In this document: positions 8,337-17,302 of the stretch, piece after piece
Numbering within the stretch: the stretch's first letter is position 1
Layout: the number at the start of each line of letters is the position of its first letter
Origin: Brachybacterium paraconglomeratum
GTDB lineage: Bacteria; Actinomycetota; Actinomycetes; Actinomycetales; Dermabacteraceae
DNA: 64,000 nucleotides
Direction: 5' to 3'
Assembly (NCBI RefSeq): GCF_003994255.1
Contig: NZ_ML133857.1
Location: forward strand, 62,001 to 126,000
The notes under the pieces: model-generated
Databases searched by the model: none
What the model was told of the DNA's origin: nothing
Seen by the model: only the letters and a program-made list of their open reading frames with translations
Translations under genes and position numbers: made by a program

Positions 8337-8846
8337 ATGGACGCCATCGACCTGCTTCGCGACCTCGCCTCCCGCCCCCGTCACGTGGCCGACTCGCTGC
8401 GCGGCCGACTGGGGCCCCTCGAGCTCGCCGCCCACCCCGGCGGGCACCCCAACTCCGTCGCCTGGCTGCTGTGGCACACCGGGCGCGAGATCGACGTACA
8501 GCTCGCCGCGCTCACCGGCCAGGAGGAGGTGTGGGCCAGGGGCGACTTCGGCGAGCGCCTCGGGCTCGGCGCGGAGGGGGCCGCCGTCGGCTACGGCCAC
8601 AGCCCCGAACAGGCCCGCGCGATCGAGGTCCAGGACGGCGAGGCGCTGCTGGACTACGTCCTCGCCTCCCTCGATGCGCTGGAGTACTACCTCGACGAGC
8701 TCGCCGCCTTCGACCTCGGCGACATCGTCGACGAGGCCTGGGACCCGGCCGTCTCCCGCGGCGCCCGCCTGGTGAGCATCGTCGACGACGCGATACAGCA
8801 CCTCGCCCAGGCCTCCTACGTGCTCGGGATGCCCCAGCGCGGCTGA
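8337..8846 (+). CDS. DinB/DUF664-family protein
   Basis: The 169-residue protein has the four-helix DinB layout: an N-terminal helix, HPNSVAWLLWHTGRE around 37-51 with H47, a variable centre, and DDAIQHLAQASYVLGM at 150-165 with H155. The two histidines fit the metal-ligand positions of the DinB superfamily, whose actinobacterial members include mycothiol-dependent enzymes such as maleylpyruvate isomerase. Its own reaction cannot be told. The ATG at 8337 is preferred because a TANNNT box lies 6 nt upstream. It converges on the DoxX gene with a strong hairpin between them. Confidence 0.8.
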   Translation: MDAIDLLRDLASRPRHVADSLRGRLGPLELAAHPGGHPNSVAWLLWHTGREIDVQLAALTGQEEVWARGDFGERLGLGAEGAAVGYGHSPEQARAIEVQDGEALLDYVLASLDALEYYLDELAAFDLGDIVDEAWDPAVSRGARLVSIVDDAIQHLAQASYVLGMPQRG

Positions 8847-8863
8847 GCCCGAGCCGAATGCGC

Positions 8864-8905
8864 TGTGCCCGGCACCGCCCCCGTCAGGGGCCGGTGCCGG
8901 GCACA
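8864..8905. terminator. Bidirectional hairpin terminator between dinB-like and doxX genes
   Basis: A 14-bp perfect stem (8864-8877 with 8892-8905), starting TGTGCCCGGCACCG, encloses an inner CCCC-GTCA-GGGG hairpin. It lies between the stop codons of two convergent genes. There is no T-run, which is common for actinobacterial terminators. Confidence 0.8.
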
Positions 8906-8946
8906 GGTGGTGGCGGCCGGAGACGCCGGAGCGGGACCCTCCCGGG

Positions 8947-9411
8947 TCAGGCCGCCGCGGAGGCGGCGGAGGAGGCGCGGCTGCGGGAGCCGCGTCGGCC
9001 GCGCAGCAGGGCGTCGAGCGAGAGGCGTCCCGCGCCGACGACGGCGATCGCGAGCGCGCCGGCGCCGAGCGCGCCGACCAGCTCCCAGCCGCCGGCGTCG
9101 ATGAAGACCCCCTGGGGAAGGTGCACCAGGAGCGCGGCGACGAGCATGTCGATCGCGAGCAGCAGTCCGACGATGCCGGTGAAGGCGCCGGCGATCAGCG
9201 CGATGCCGCCGACGAGCTCGACGATCGCGACGACGGGAGCGGCGATCTCGGGGGCCGGCACCCCCATGCTGCGGAAGCTCTCGGTCGCTCCGGCGAGGCC
9301 GAAGGTGACGAGCTTCTGGTAGCCGTGCGCGGCGAAGATCGCGCCGAGCAGGATGCGGGCCACGAGCAGGCCGAGGTCAGAGGCCATTCCGGTGCGGGAC
9401 GAGGCGGCCAT
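8947..9411 (-). CDS. DoxX-family membrane protein
   Basis: The protein has 154 residues and four predicted membrane helices (about 12-30, 55-76, 77-97, 107-128). DoxX signatures are present: LLVARILLGAIFAAHGYQKL in the first helix and GAFTGIVGLLLAIDMLVA in the third. DoxX proteins sit in the cytoplasmic membrane, and some are linked to thiol-redox and thiosulfate metabolism (DoxD and DoxX/SseA/SodA complexes). The role here is not defined by context. The ATG at 9411 is preferred over an upstream frame because AAGGA lies 7 nt before it and a promoter lies at 9445-9474. The C-terminus is a Ser/Arg/Ala tail. Confidence 0.85.
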   Translation of the reverse strand: MAASSRTGMASDLGLLVARILLGAIFAAHGYQKLVTFGLAGATESFRSMGVPAPEIAAPVVAIVELVGGIALIAGAFTGIVGLLLAIDMLVAALLVHLPQGVFIDAGGWELVGALGAGALAIAVVGAGRLSLDALLRGRRGSRSRASSAASAAA

Positions 9412-9444
9412 GGGGGTCCTTCCGTCGGGGGAGAATGCCCGGCG

Positions 9445-9474
9445 AACGTAGAGGAGGAGCAGCCCTGACTTCAA
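9445..9474 (-). promoter_or_regulatory. Promoter of the DoxX gene
   Basis: On the minus strand, TTGAAG (9474-9469) and TACGTT (9450-9445) are separated by 18 nt, a good sigma-70-type promoter. The predicted start is about 30 nt before the ATG at 9411. The rest of the 9412-9716 gap holds the dnaB promoter and otherwise nothing I can name. Confidence 0.6.
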
Positions 9475-9704
9475 GGTTTGAGTGACCCGGCGAGGGATGC
9501 GCCTCATTCCCTCTCGGGATCCGGGGCCGCTGTGGCGGGGGCTGATCTGAAAAGCGACCGGAACCCACCGGCGCCGACGGGGACCGACCGGGAGCGGCCG
9601 GCGCGCCGCGAGCCCGTCGGCCGATCCGCCGCCCGACCTCTCCTCCCCATCGGGGCGTCCTCCACCGACGGAAGGATCACGTCCCGCCCGTCCGCCGGAC
9701 TTCC

Positions 9705-9710
9705 TACACT
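9705..9710 (+). promoter_or_regulatory. -10 element TACACT of dnaB
   Basis: TACACT lies 6 nt before the GTG start at 9717. No Shine-Dalgarno sequence is present, so the dnaB message is probably leaderless. Confidence 0.55.
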
Positions 9711-9716
9711 GGCTCG

Positions 9717-11093
<1,377 letters not shown>

Positions 11094-11245
11094 CCCGCGG
11101 CGCCGACGGTCTCGCAGCGACGACCGGACCGCGGCGACCGTCCCCCTCGGCGCAGGCGAACGATCGGTCGGTGGCCGGCGGATCCGGTTGCCGAGTCCTC
11201 GGGCGGCCAGTACGTTCGAATCCCGACCTGATCCGGAGGCGCCCG

Positions 11246-11785
11246 ATGGGCCATCCAGTGCACCTCGTCATCGACGGTCAGCCGCACGACCTGACCGTCG
11301 ACCCGCGCACCACCCTGCTCGACGCGCTGCGGGACCACCTGGGGAACATGTCCCCGAAGAAGGGCTGCGACCACGGCCAGTGCGGTGCCTGCACCGTCCT
11401 GGTCGACGGCAGGCGGCTGAACTCCTGCCTGCTGCTGGCCGTGTCCCTCGACGGCGCGGAGGTGCTCACCTCGGACGGCCTCGCCCCCGACGGCGAGCTC
11501 TCCGCCATGCACGCCGCCTTCCTCGAGCAGGACGCCTTCCAGTGCGGCTACTGCACCCCCGGGCAGATCTGCTCCGCGACCGGCGTGCTCCGCGAGGCGG
11601 CCGACGGGCGCCCCAGCGTGGTCACCGACGACCACGTCGACGACCAGCCGATCGAGCTCACCGAGGACGAGATCCGCGAGCGGATGAGCGGGAACCTGTG
11701 CCGCTGCGGCGCCTACGTCAACATCGTCGCCGCCGTCCAGCAGGCGGCCGGGGCGAGCACCGCGAGCGAGGGGACGGACCGATGA
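11246..11785 (+). CDS. Molybdenum hydroxylase, 2Fe-2S subunit (PaoA/YagT-like)
   Basis: The 179-residue small subunit of a xanthine-dehydrogenase-family enzyme carries electrons from the Mo centre to FAD. The plant-type 2Fe-2S cluster ligands are C41, C46, C49 and C61 (GCDHGQCGACT). The second cluster ligands are C100, C103, C152 and C154 (QCGYCTPG and LCRCG). GGAGG lies 8 nt before the ATG. E. coli PaoA has a long Tat signal before this point. Here the protein begins directly with the ferredoxin fold, so the enzyme should be cytoplasmic. The next gene overlaps by 4 nt (ATGA). Confidence 0.93.
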   Translation: MGHPVHLVIDGQPHDLTVDPRTTLLDALRDHLGNMSPKKGCDHGQCGACTVLVDGRRLNSCLLLAVSLDGAEVLTSDGLAPDGELSAMHAAFLEQDAFQCGYCTPGQICSATGVLREAADGRPSVVTDDHVDDQPIELTEDEIRERMSGNLCRCGAYVNIVAAVQQAAGASTASEGTDR

Positions 11786-12807
11786 GACCCTTCGACTACG
11801 CACGCGCGGACGATCCTGCCGGCGCCGTCGCCGCGGTCGCCGAGCGGCCCGATGCGACCTACCTCGCCGGCGGCACCAACCTCGTCGACCACCTCAAGCT
11901 CGGGATCACCGCCCCCGATCTCCTGGTCGACCTCGGCCGTCTCGACCTCGCGGACATCGAGGAGCTGCCGGACGGCGGCCTGCGCGTGGGCGCCATGGTC
12001 CGCAACAGCGATCTCGCCGCCGACCCGCGCGTGCGCCGCGACCACCCGATGCTCTCCCGCGCCCTCCTCTCCGGCGCCTCGGGACAGCTGCGCAATGCCG
12101 CCACCACCGGCGGGAACCTGCTGCAGCGCACCCGCTGCGTCTACTTCCAGGACCCCACCACCCCCTGCAACAAGCGCGCCCCGGGCAGCGGCTGCTCGGC
12201 GCTCGGCGGATACACCCGCTACCACGCGATCCTCGGCGCCTCCGACGCGTGCATCGCCACCCACCCCTCCGACATGGCCGTAGCGCTGGCCGCCCTGGAC
12301 GCCACCGTGGTCGTGCTCGGCGCCGGGGGCGAGACGCGGATACCGGTCACGCAGCTGCACCGCCTGCCCGGCGACGAGCCCGAGCGCGACACTGTCCTCG
12401 AGCACGGCGACCTGATCACCGCCGTCGAGTTGCCCCCGCCGGCGAGCGGCACACGATCGACGTATCGCAAGATCCGCGACCGCGCCTCCTTCGCCTTCGC
12501 CCTGGTCTCGGTCGCCGCGGTGCTCGACCTCGACCCGGACGCCGCGCAGCCGACGGTCCGCTCCGCGAGGATCGCCCTCGGAGGCGTCGCCCACGCCCCT
12601 TGGCGCGCCCGCCGCGCCGAGCAGCTCCTCGCCGGCGCCCCCGCCACCCGCGAGAGCTTCCGCCGGGCCGCGGCGGCCGAGCTCGAGCAGGCCCGGCCCG
12701 TGGAGGGCAACGAGTTCAAGGTGACGATGGCCCGTGGCGTGATGGTGAGCGTGCTCGCCGAGCTCGCCGGCCTGGGCGAGGAGAACGAGGAGCCCCATGA
12801 TGAGTGA
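11782..12807 (+). CDS. Molybdenum hydroxylase, FAD and 4Fe-4S subunit (PaoB/YagS-like)
   Basis: This 341-residue subunit binds FAD through LAGGTNLVDHLK (28-39) and NAATTGGNLLQRTRC (105-119). It also has four cysteines at about 119, 129, 138 and 157 within CVYFQDPTTPCNKRAPG, GSGCSAL and DACIATHPSD. That insert is the extra 4Fe-4S site known from PaoB and 4-hydroxybenzoyl-CoA reductase, and it is absent from ordinary xanthine dehydrogenases. It therefore places the operon in the PaoABC aldehyde oxidoreductase branch. The start overlaps the 2Fe-2S gene by 4 nt, and the end overlaps the Mo-subunit gene by 11 nt. The final electron acceptor is not evident. Confidence 0.92.
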   Translation: MRPFDYARADDPAGAVAAVAERPDATYLAGGTNLVDHLKLGITAPDLLVDLGRLDLADIEELPDGGLRVGAMVRNSDLAADPRVRRDHPMLSRALLSGASGQLRNAATTGGNLLQRTRCVYFQDPTTPCNKRAPGSGCSALGGYTRYHAILGASDACIATHPSDMAVALAALDATVVVLGAGGETRIPVTQLHRLPGDEPERDTVLEHGDLITAVELPPPASGTRSTYRKIRDRASFAFALVSVAAVLDLDPDAAQPTVRSARIALGGVAHAPWRARRAEQLLAGAPATRESFRRAAAAELEQARPVEGNEFKVTMARGVMVSVLAELAGLGEENEEPHDE

Positions 12808-14872
12808 CCTCCTGCGCGCCTCCTCGATCGGCACCCCGCGGGTGCGTCTGGACGGACCCGACAAGGTGCGTGGCCTCGCCCCCTACGCCTACGAGCACCC
12901 GGTCGAGGATCCGCTCCATCTCTTCCCGCTCTGCTCGACGATCGCGCTCGGCCGCGTCACCGCCATCGACGCCACGGCCGCGCTCGCGCTCGACGGGGTG
13001 GTGCGCGTGATCACCCACGAGAACGCCCTCCGGCTCGCCGACACCGAGGACGGCGAGCTCGCGATCCTCCAGGACGACCGGATCGGCTACCGCGGCCAGT
13101 ACCTCGGCGCCGTCCTCGCCGACACCCCCGAGACCGCCCGCCACGCCGCCGACCTCGTGGTGGTCACCGCAGAGGCCGCACCGCACGACGCCGACTTCCG
13201 CCACGACCACCCCGCGGTGCGCGAACCCGAGGGCGGCGGTGACGACATCGACACCGGTGACCTCGAGGCCGCGCTCGCCGCCGCGGAGATCGTGGTGGAC
13301 CAGCGCTACTCCACCCCTCTCGAGCACAACAACCCGATGGAGCCGCACACCACCATCGCCCGATGGGACGGCGAGCAGCTCACGCTGTGGACCTCGACCC
13401 AGGGCGTCCACCCCGCGAGGCAGACCCTCGCCCCGATGCTGGGCATCGACCCCGAGCAGCTGCGGATCATCAGCCCGCACGTCGGCGGCGGCTTCGGCTC
13501 CAAGGGCCTGCCCCATGCGGACATGATGCTCACGGCGCTGGCCGCGCACGCCGTGCCCGGCCGCGCGGTGAAGCATGCCGTCACCCGCCAGCACATGTTC
13601 GCGCTGACCGGGTACCGGCCCGCCACCTCCCAGCGCTTCCGGATCGGAGCCCGGGCCGACGGCACGATCACCGCCTTCGGGCTCGAGGCGGTCTCCAGCT
13701 CCTCGCGCACCAAGGAGTTCCCCGAGGTGGCGATCAAACCCTCCCGACAGATGTACGCCGGCGAGCACCGTCGCATCACCCAGCGCGTGCTCCCGCTGGA
13801 CATCGCCGTCCCCTCCTGGATGCGCGCCCCCGGCGAGGCACCGGGGATGGTGGGCCTGGAGATCATGATGGACGAGCTCGCCGAGGCCTGCGGGCTGGAC
13901 CCGATCGAGCTGCGGGTGCGCAACGAGCCGGAGCGCGACCCCGACACCGGGATGCCCTTCAACCGGCGCCGGCTGATCGACTGCCTGCACGAGGGCGCCG
14001 CCCGCTTCGGCTGGGCCCAACGCGACCCGAGGCCCCGCGCACGCCGGGAGGGCGGGTGGCTGATCGGCACCGGCGTCGCCTCGGCGACCTACCCCGCATC
14101 CCGGCAGCCCGGCTCGAAGGCCCGGATCCGTCACGAGGCGGGGGTCTACGAGGTGGGCATCGGCGCCGCCGACCTCGGCACCGGCACCTGGACCGCTCTC
14201 ACCCAGGTCGCCGCCGACGCCCTCGAGGTCGACCCGGACCGCATCGCGCTGCGGATCGGCGACACCGCGCTGCCGAACGCGACCGTCGCCGGCGGCTCCA
14301 CCGGGCTCGCCAGCTGGAGCGCGGCCGTGCTGGCCGCCGCGGACACCTTCCGTCGCGAGCACGGCACCGCCCCGGCCGACGGCGTCGAGGCGATCGGGGA
14401 GGCGGCGGAGAACCCTGCCGAGAAGCAGTTCGCCATGCACTCCTACGGCGCCCAGTTCGCCCAGGTCCGCGTCCAGGAGGAGACCGGCGAGATACGTCTG
14501 GACCGCATGCTCGGGGTGTTCTCCGCCGGACGGATCATCAACCCCCGCACCGCCCGCTCCCAGCTCCTGGGCGGGATGACCATGGGGGTGGGGATGGCGC
14601 TGCACGAGAAGGGCGAGCTCGACCCCCGCTTCGGACACGTCGTCAACCACGACCTCGCCGAGTACCACGTGCCCGTCAACGCGGACATCCGCTCCCTCGA
14701 GGTGCACTGGCTGGACGAGCAGGACCCCCAGGCCGGGCCGCTCGGCGCACGCGGCATCGGCGAGATCGGCACCGTCGGCGCCGCCGCGGCGATCGCCAAC
14801 GCCATCCACCACGCCACCGGGGCGAGGGTGCGGGACCTGCCCGGGTTCGGCAGCGACCTCCTGGCACGGTGA
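12797..14872 (+). CDS. Molybdenum hydroxylase, Mo-cofactor catalytic subunit (PaoC/YagR-like)
   Basis: This 691-residue large subunit holds the molybdopterin-cytosine-dinucleotide site. The first 130 residues form the Ald_Xan_dh_C-type a/b hammerhead domain. Cofactor-binding GGGFGSKG lies near 230. The catalytic glutamate is E656 in GARGIGEIGT near the C-terminus. Family members oxidise aldehydes or N-heterocycles with water as oxygen source. The PaoC-like partner set argues for aromatic aldehydes, but substrate assignment is an inference. It is slightly shorter than E. coli PaoC. Two ATGs in tandem begin the frame. The MocA-like gene starts within its last codon (GTGA overlap), so all four genes form one operon. 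Confidence 0.93.
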   Translation: MMSDLLRASSIGTPRVRLDGPDKVRGLAPYAYEHPVEDPLHLFPLCSTIALGRVTAIDATAALALDGVVRVITHENALRLADTEDGELAILQDDRIGYRGQYLGAVLADTPETARHAADLVVVTAEAAPHDADFRHDHPAVREPEGGGDDIDTGDLEAALAAAEIVVDQRYSTPLEHNNPMEPHTTIARWDGEQLTLWTSTQGVHPARQTLAPMLGIDPEQLRIISPHVGGGFGSKGLPHADMMLTALAAHAVPGRAVKHAVTRQHMFALTGYRPATSQRFRIGARADGTITAFGLEAVSSSSRTKEFPEVAIKPSRQMYAGEHRRITQRVLPLDIAVPSWMRAPGEAPGMVGLEIMMDELAEACGLDPIELRVRNEPERDPDTGMPFNRRRLIDCLHEGAARFGWAQRDPRPRARREGGWLIGTGVASATYPASRQPGSKARIRHEAGVYEVGIGAADLGTGTWTALTQVAADALEVDPDRIALRIGDTALPNATVAGGSTGLASWSAAVLAAADTFRREHGTAPADGVEAIGEAAENPAEKQFAMHSYGAQFAQVRVQEETGEIRLDRMLGVFSAGRIINPRTARSQLLGGMTMGVGMALHEKGELDPRFGHVVNHDLAEYHVPVNADIRSLEVHWLDEQDPQAGPLGARGIGEIGTVGAAAAIANAIHHATGARVRDLPGFGSDLLAR

Positions 14873-15510
14873 GCGCCGCGTCATTCGACGGCCCCCGACA
14901 GGCGGCCGCGCCTCCCGTCGGCCTGATCCTCGCCGCGGGCACCGGAAGGCGCCTGGGCCGCGGCCCCAAAGCGCTGCTGCTCCTGCGCGGCACCACCCTG
15001 GTCGAGCACGTCGCCCGCGCCCTGCGCGAGGGCGGTTGCGGCGAGGTCGTGGTGGTCACCGGCGCGGGCGCCGAGCGGGTGGGCGCCGTCGTGGACGGGA
15101 TGCCGTGGGTGCGCACGGAGCAGAACCCGCGCTGGCGCGAGGGGATGGGCACCTCGCTGCGCACCGGCCTGGCCGCGATCGGCCCGGGCCGCGACGTGCT
15201 GGTCACGCCGGTGGACCGCCCCGGGACGTGCGCGGCAGAGGTGGCCCGGGTGCTGGCCGCCCACCGCCGCGGCGGGATCACCGCCGCCGCCCACCGCGAG
15301 GCCTCCGGCGGGCTCCGACGGGGCCATCCGGTGCTGCTCGACGCCGCCTGGACCGCCGCCGCCGCGGAGGCCGCCCACGCGGACATGGGCGCCCGTGACC
15401 TGCTCCGCGCCCGACGGGATCAGGTGCAGCTCGTGGACTGCACCGATCTCGACGACGGCGCGGACCTCGACCTCCCCGAGGACCTGTGGCGGCTGGACGT
15501 GCGGGGCTGA
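14869..15510 (+). CDS. Molybdenum cofactor cytidylyltransferase (MocA-like)
   Basis: The protein has 213 residues. The nucleotidyltransferase signature LAAGTGRRLGRGPKAL at 21-36 and the VVVTGAGAE strand are those of MocA/MobA-type enzymes. MocA converts Mo-molybdopterin plus CTP to the MCD form required by PaoC-type subunits, which fits the operon exactly. The usual DQP metal motif appears as VDRPG near 115. The change from Gln to Arg is unusual but the aspartate is kept. The GTG start at 14869 overlaps the preceding stop codon. A general sugar-nucleotide or glycerol-phosphate nucleotidyltransferase is possible but much less likely in this context. Confidence 0.85.
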   Translation: MSAASFDGPRQAAAPPVGLILAAGTGRRLGRGPKALLLLRGTTLVEHVARALREGGCGEVVVVTGAGAERVGAVVDGMPWVRTEQNPRWREGMGTSLRTGLAAIGPGRDVLVTPVDRPGTCAAEVARVLAAHRRGGITAAAHREASGGLRRGHPVLLDAAWTAAAAEAAHADMGARDLLRARRDQVQLVDCTDLDDGADLDLPEDLWRLDVRG

Positions 15511-15514
15511 CCTC

Positions 15515-16723
15515 TCAGCCGCTCGCAGCGCTGCGCGCATGCAGCGGACCGCTGCCGTCGCGCAGCGGCTCCACGGTGCGGCGCTCGGCCCGCACGGCCA
15601 GGATCTCCGCGAGGATCGCGACCGCCACCTCCGCCGGGCTCCCCGCCCCCAGATCGAGGCCGATCGGGGAGCGCAGCCGCGACAGCGCCTCCTCGCCCAC
15701 CCCGGCCTCCCTCAGCGCCATGCGCCGATCGTGGTCGCTGCGCCGGGACCCCATCGCACCGACGTAGGCGATGTCCAGGCGCAGAGCGGTGGCGAGCACC
15801 GGCACGTCGACCTTCGGATCGTGCGTGAGCACGCAGACCATGCTGCGGGCATCGAGGTCACCGCGCTCCGCGGCCGCGGCCAGGAACCGGTGCGGCCAGG
15901 CACGCACCACCTCCGCCCCCGGGAACGCCGTGGGATCGGTGAACGCCGGCCGATGGTCGCACAGCGTGATCCGCAGCCCGAGCGGCCGCGCCGCCTCCAC
16001 CAGCGCCTGCCCGAAGGCGTTCGCCCCGCACACCACCAGGTGCGCGGGCCGGATGCGGGACTCGACGAAGAGAGCGATCGTCGAGGCGCCCGCGGGGAGG
16101 CGGAGGGTGCCGGTGCGCGCCTCGCGGAGCATGGCGGCGACCCGGGCGCTCCCCGCCTCGAGCATCTCCGGGGGGAGCAGGGTCGTGAGCGCGCCGCGGA
16201 CCTCGTCGGCGCCGTCGCCCGCGAGCAGGACGGCGCGCGGACCGTCGGCGCCGTCGCCCTCCGGCCGGGCCGGGCGCCGTGCGTCGTCGCCCTCGGGAGC
16301 GACCGTCCGTGGTGCGTCGGACCCGTGCGGCAGCCGGGTCACGTAGGCGGCGGGGGCGGGGTCGTCGACCGTGCCGAGGGGGCTCTGCGCCCCCGGGGGC
16401 AGGGGAGCGAACGGCTGGATCAGCACCTCGAGCGAGCCCCCGCACATCAGCCCGACGGCGAAGGCGTCCTCCTCGCTGAACCCGAAGCTCCGGACGCTGC
16501 TCCTCCCGGTCTCCAGCGCTTCGCGGCAGGCCTCGAGCACCGCCCCTTCGACGCAGCCGCCGGAGAGCGAGCCGTGCAGTTCGCCATCGGCACCCACCAG
16601 CATCGAGGTGCCCACGGGCCGCGGCACGGAGCCCTGAGCGGAGACGATGGTCGCCACGGCGCAGGGAACCGGATCGGAGGCACAGGCGAGGCGCTCCCGG
16701 GCGCGGTCCAGGATGTCGAGCAC
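15515..16723 (-). CDS. XdhC/CoxI-family molybdoenzyme maturation protein (PaoD-like)
   Basis: The 402-residue protein has an XdhC_CoxI N-terminal domain (VATIVSAQGSVPRPVGTSML, SLSGGCVEGAVLEAC, GLMCGGSLEVLIQP) and a C-terminal Rossmann XdhC_C domain (HLVVCGANAFGQALVEAA, TLCDHRPAFT, VCVLTHDPKVDVP, YVGAMGSRRSD). Such proteins bind the Mo cofactor, help sulfurate it, and deliver it to apo-enzyme. It lies convergent to the paoABC-mocA-like operon, separated by 4 nt, and most likely serves it. Between the two domains, near 125-200, is a long Gly/Asp/Arg-rich insert that looks unstructured. GTG 16723 has GAGGAG directly upstream, and TAGGGT lies 6 nt away. Confidence 0.9.
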   Translation of the reverse strand: MLDILDRARERLACASDPVPCAVATIVSAQGSVPRPVGTSMLVGADGELHGSLSGGCVEGAVLEACREALETGRSSVRSFGFSEEDAFAVGLMCGGSLEVLIQPFAPLPPGAQSPLGTVDDPAPAAYVTRLPHGSDAPRTVAPEGDDARRPARPEGDGADGPRAVLLAGDGADEVRGALTTLLPPEMLEAGSARVAAMLREARTGTLRLPAGASTIALFVESRIRPAHLVVCGANAFGQALVEAARPLGLRITLCDHRPAFTDPTAFPGAEVVRAWPHRFLAAAAERGDLDARSMVCVLTHDPKVDVPVLATALRLDIAYVGAMGSRRSDHDRRMALREAGVGEEALSRLRSPIGLDLGAGSPAEVAVAILAEILAVRAERRTVEPLRDGSGPLHARSAASG

Positions 16724-16804
16724 CTCCTCACCCTATGCGGCGGCCCGGACCGGCACGACGGTCCCGACCTCTCGATCGGCCGGCGGGTCATCGCGGACTC
16801 TGCC

Positions 16805-16831
16805 TATGACCGGGGTCACACCTGCTACGGT
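16805..16831 (+). promoter_or_regulatory. CRP/GlxR-like site and extended -10 before the symporter operon
   Basis: TATGA-CCGGGG-TCACA (16805-16820) matches the CRP/GlxR consensus TGTGA-N6-TCACA at 9 of 10 positions. Five nt later comes TGC-TACGGT, an extended -10 (TACGGT 16826-16831). The site overlaps the -35 region, a placement expected for repression or close-contact activation. The Shine-Dalgarno AAGGAG at 16881 follows. Confidence 0.55.
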
Positions 16832-16894
16832 CTCCGGGAGCGTCGGTCCTCCTCGCCGGGCCGGGGCGATGAACAGAACGAAGGAGTTGTGTCC

Positions 16895-17302
16895 GTGACC
16901 ACCCCGCCCCCTGCGGCCTCCGGCCCCTCGCCCGAGCCGGGCCTCTCGCCGGACCGCGGCCCGGCGTCGCCTCCCGGCGCCGCGCCCTCCCCGACCCCCG
17001 AGCAGTTCCAGGCCGTCCAGAAGTCCGAGGAGTTCGGCCGCCTGCGCTCGAGCTTCCGCAGCTTCGCGATCCCGATGACCGTCGCGTTCCTGGTCTGGTA
17101 CTTCGCCTACGTGCTGCTGTCCACCTACGCCGAGGGCCTGATGTCCACCCCGGTGCTGGGCAATCTCAACCTCGGCCTGCTGATGGGCATCAGCCAGTTC
17201 CTGATGACCTTCCTGATCACCTGGCTGTACATCCGCCACGCGAACCGGAACCTCGACCCGATCGCGGAGAAGCTGCGCGATGAGCTGGAGGGGGAGCACT
17301 GA
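16895..17302 (+). CDS. DUF485 membrane protein, symporter partner (YjcH-like)
   Basis: The 135-residue protein has a Pro/Ser-rich cytoplasmic N-terminus (1-45) and two membrane helices (about 57-77 and 92-112), matching DUF485. GTG 16895 is chosen over GTG 16889 because it puts AAGGAG 8 nt upstream. DUF485 proteins (E. coli YjcH) are encoded directly before acetate permease ActP and are presumed to be a subunit or stability factor. The stop codon overlaps the next ATG (TGATG), so the two are translationally coupled. A CRP/GlxR-like site controls the operon (inference from sequence). Confidence 0.88.
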   Translation: MTTPPPAASGPSPEPGLSPDRGPASPPGAAPSPTPEQFQAVQKSEEFGRLRSSFRSFAIPMTVAFLVWYFAYVLLSTYAEGLMSTPVLGNLNLGLLMGISQFLMTFLITWLYIRHANRNLDPIAEKLRDELEGEH

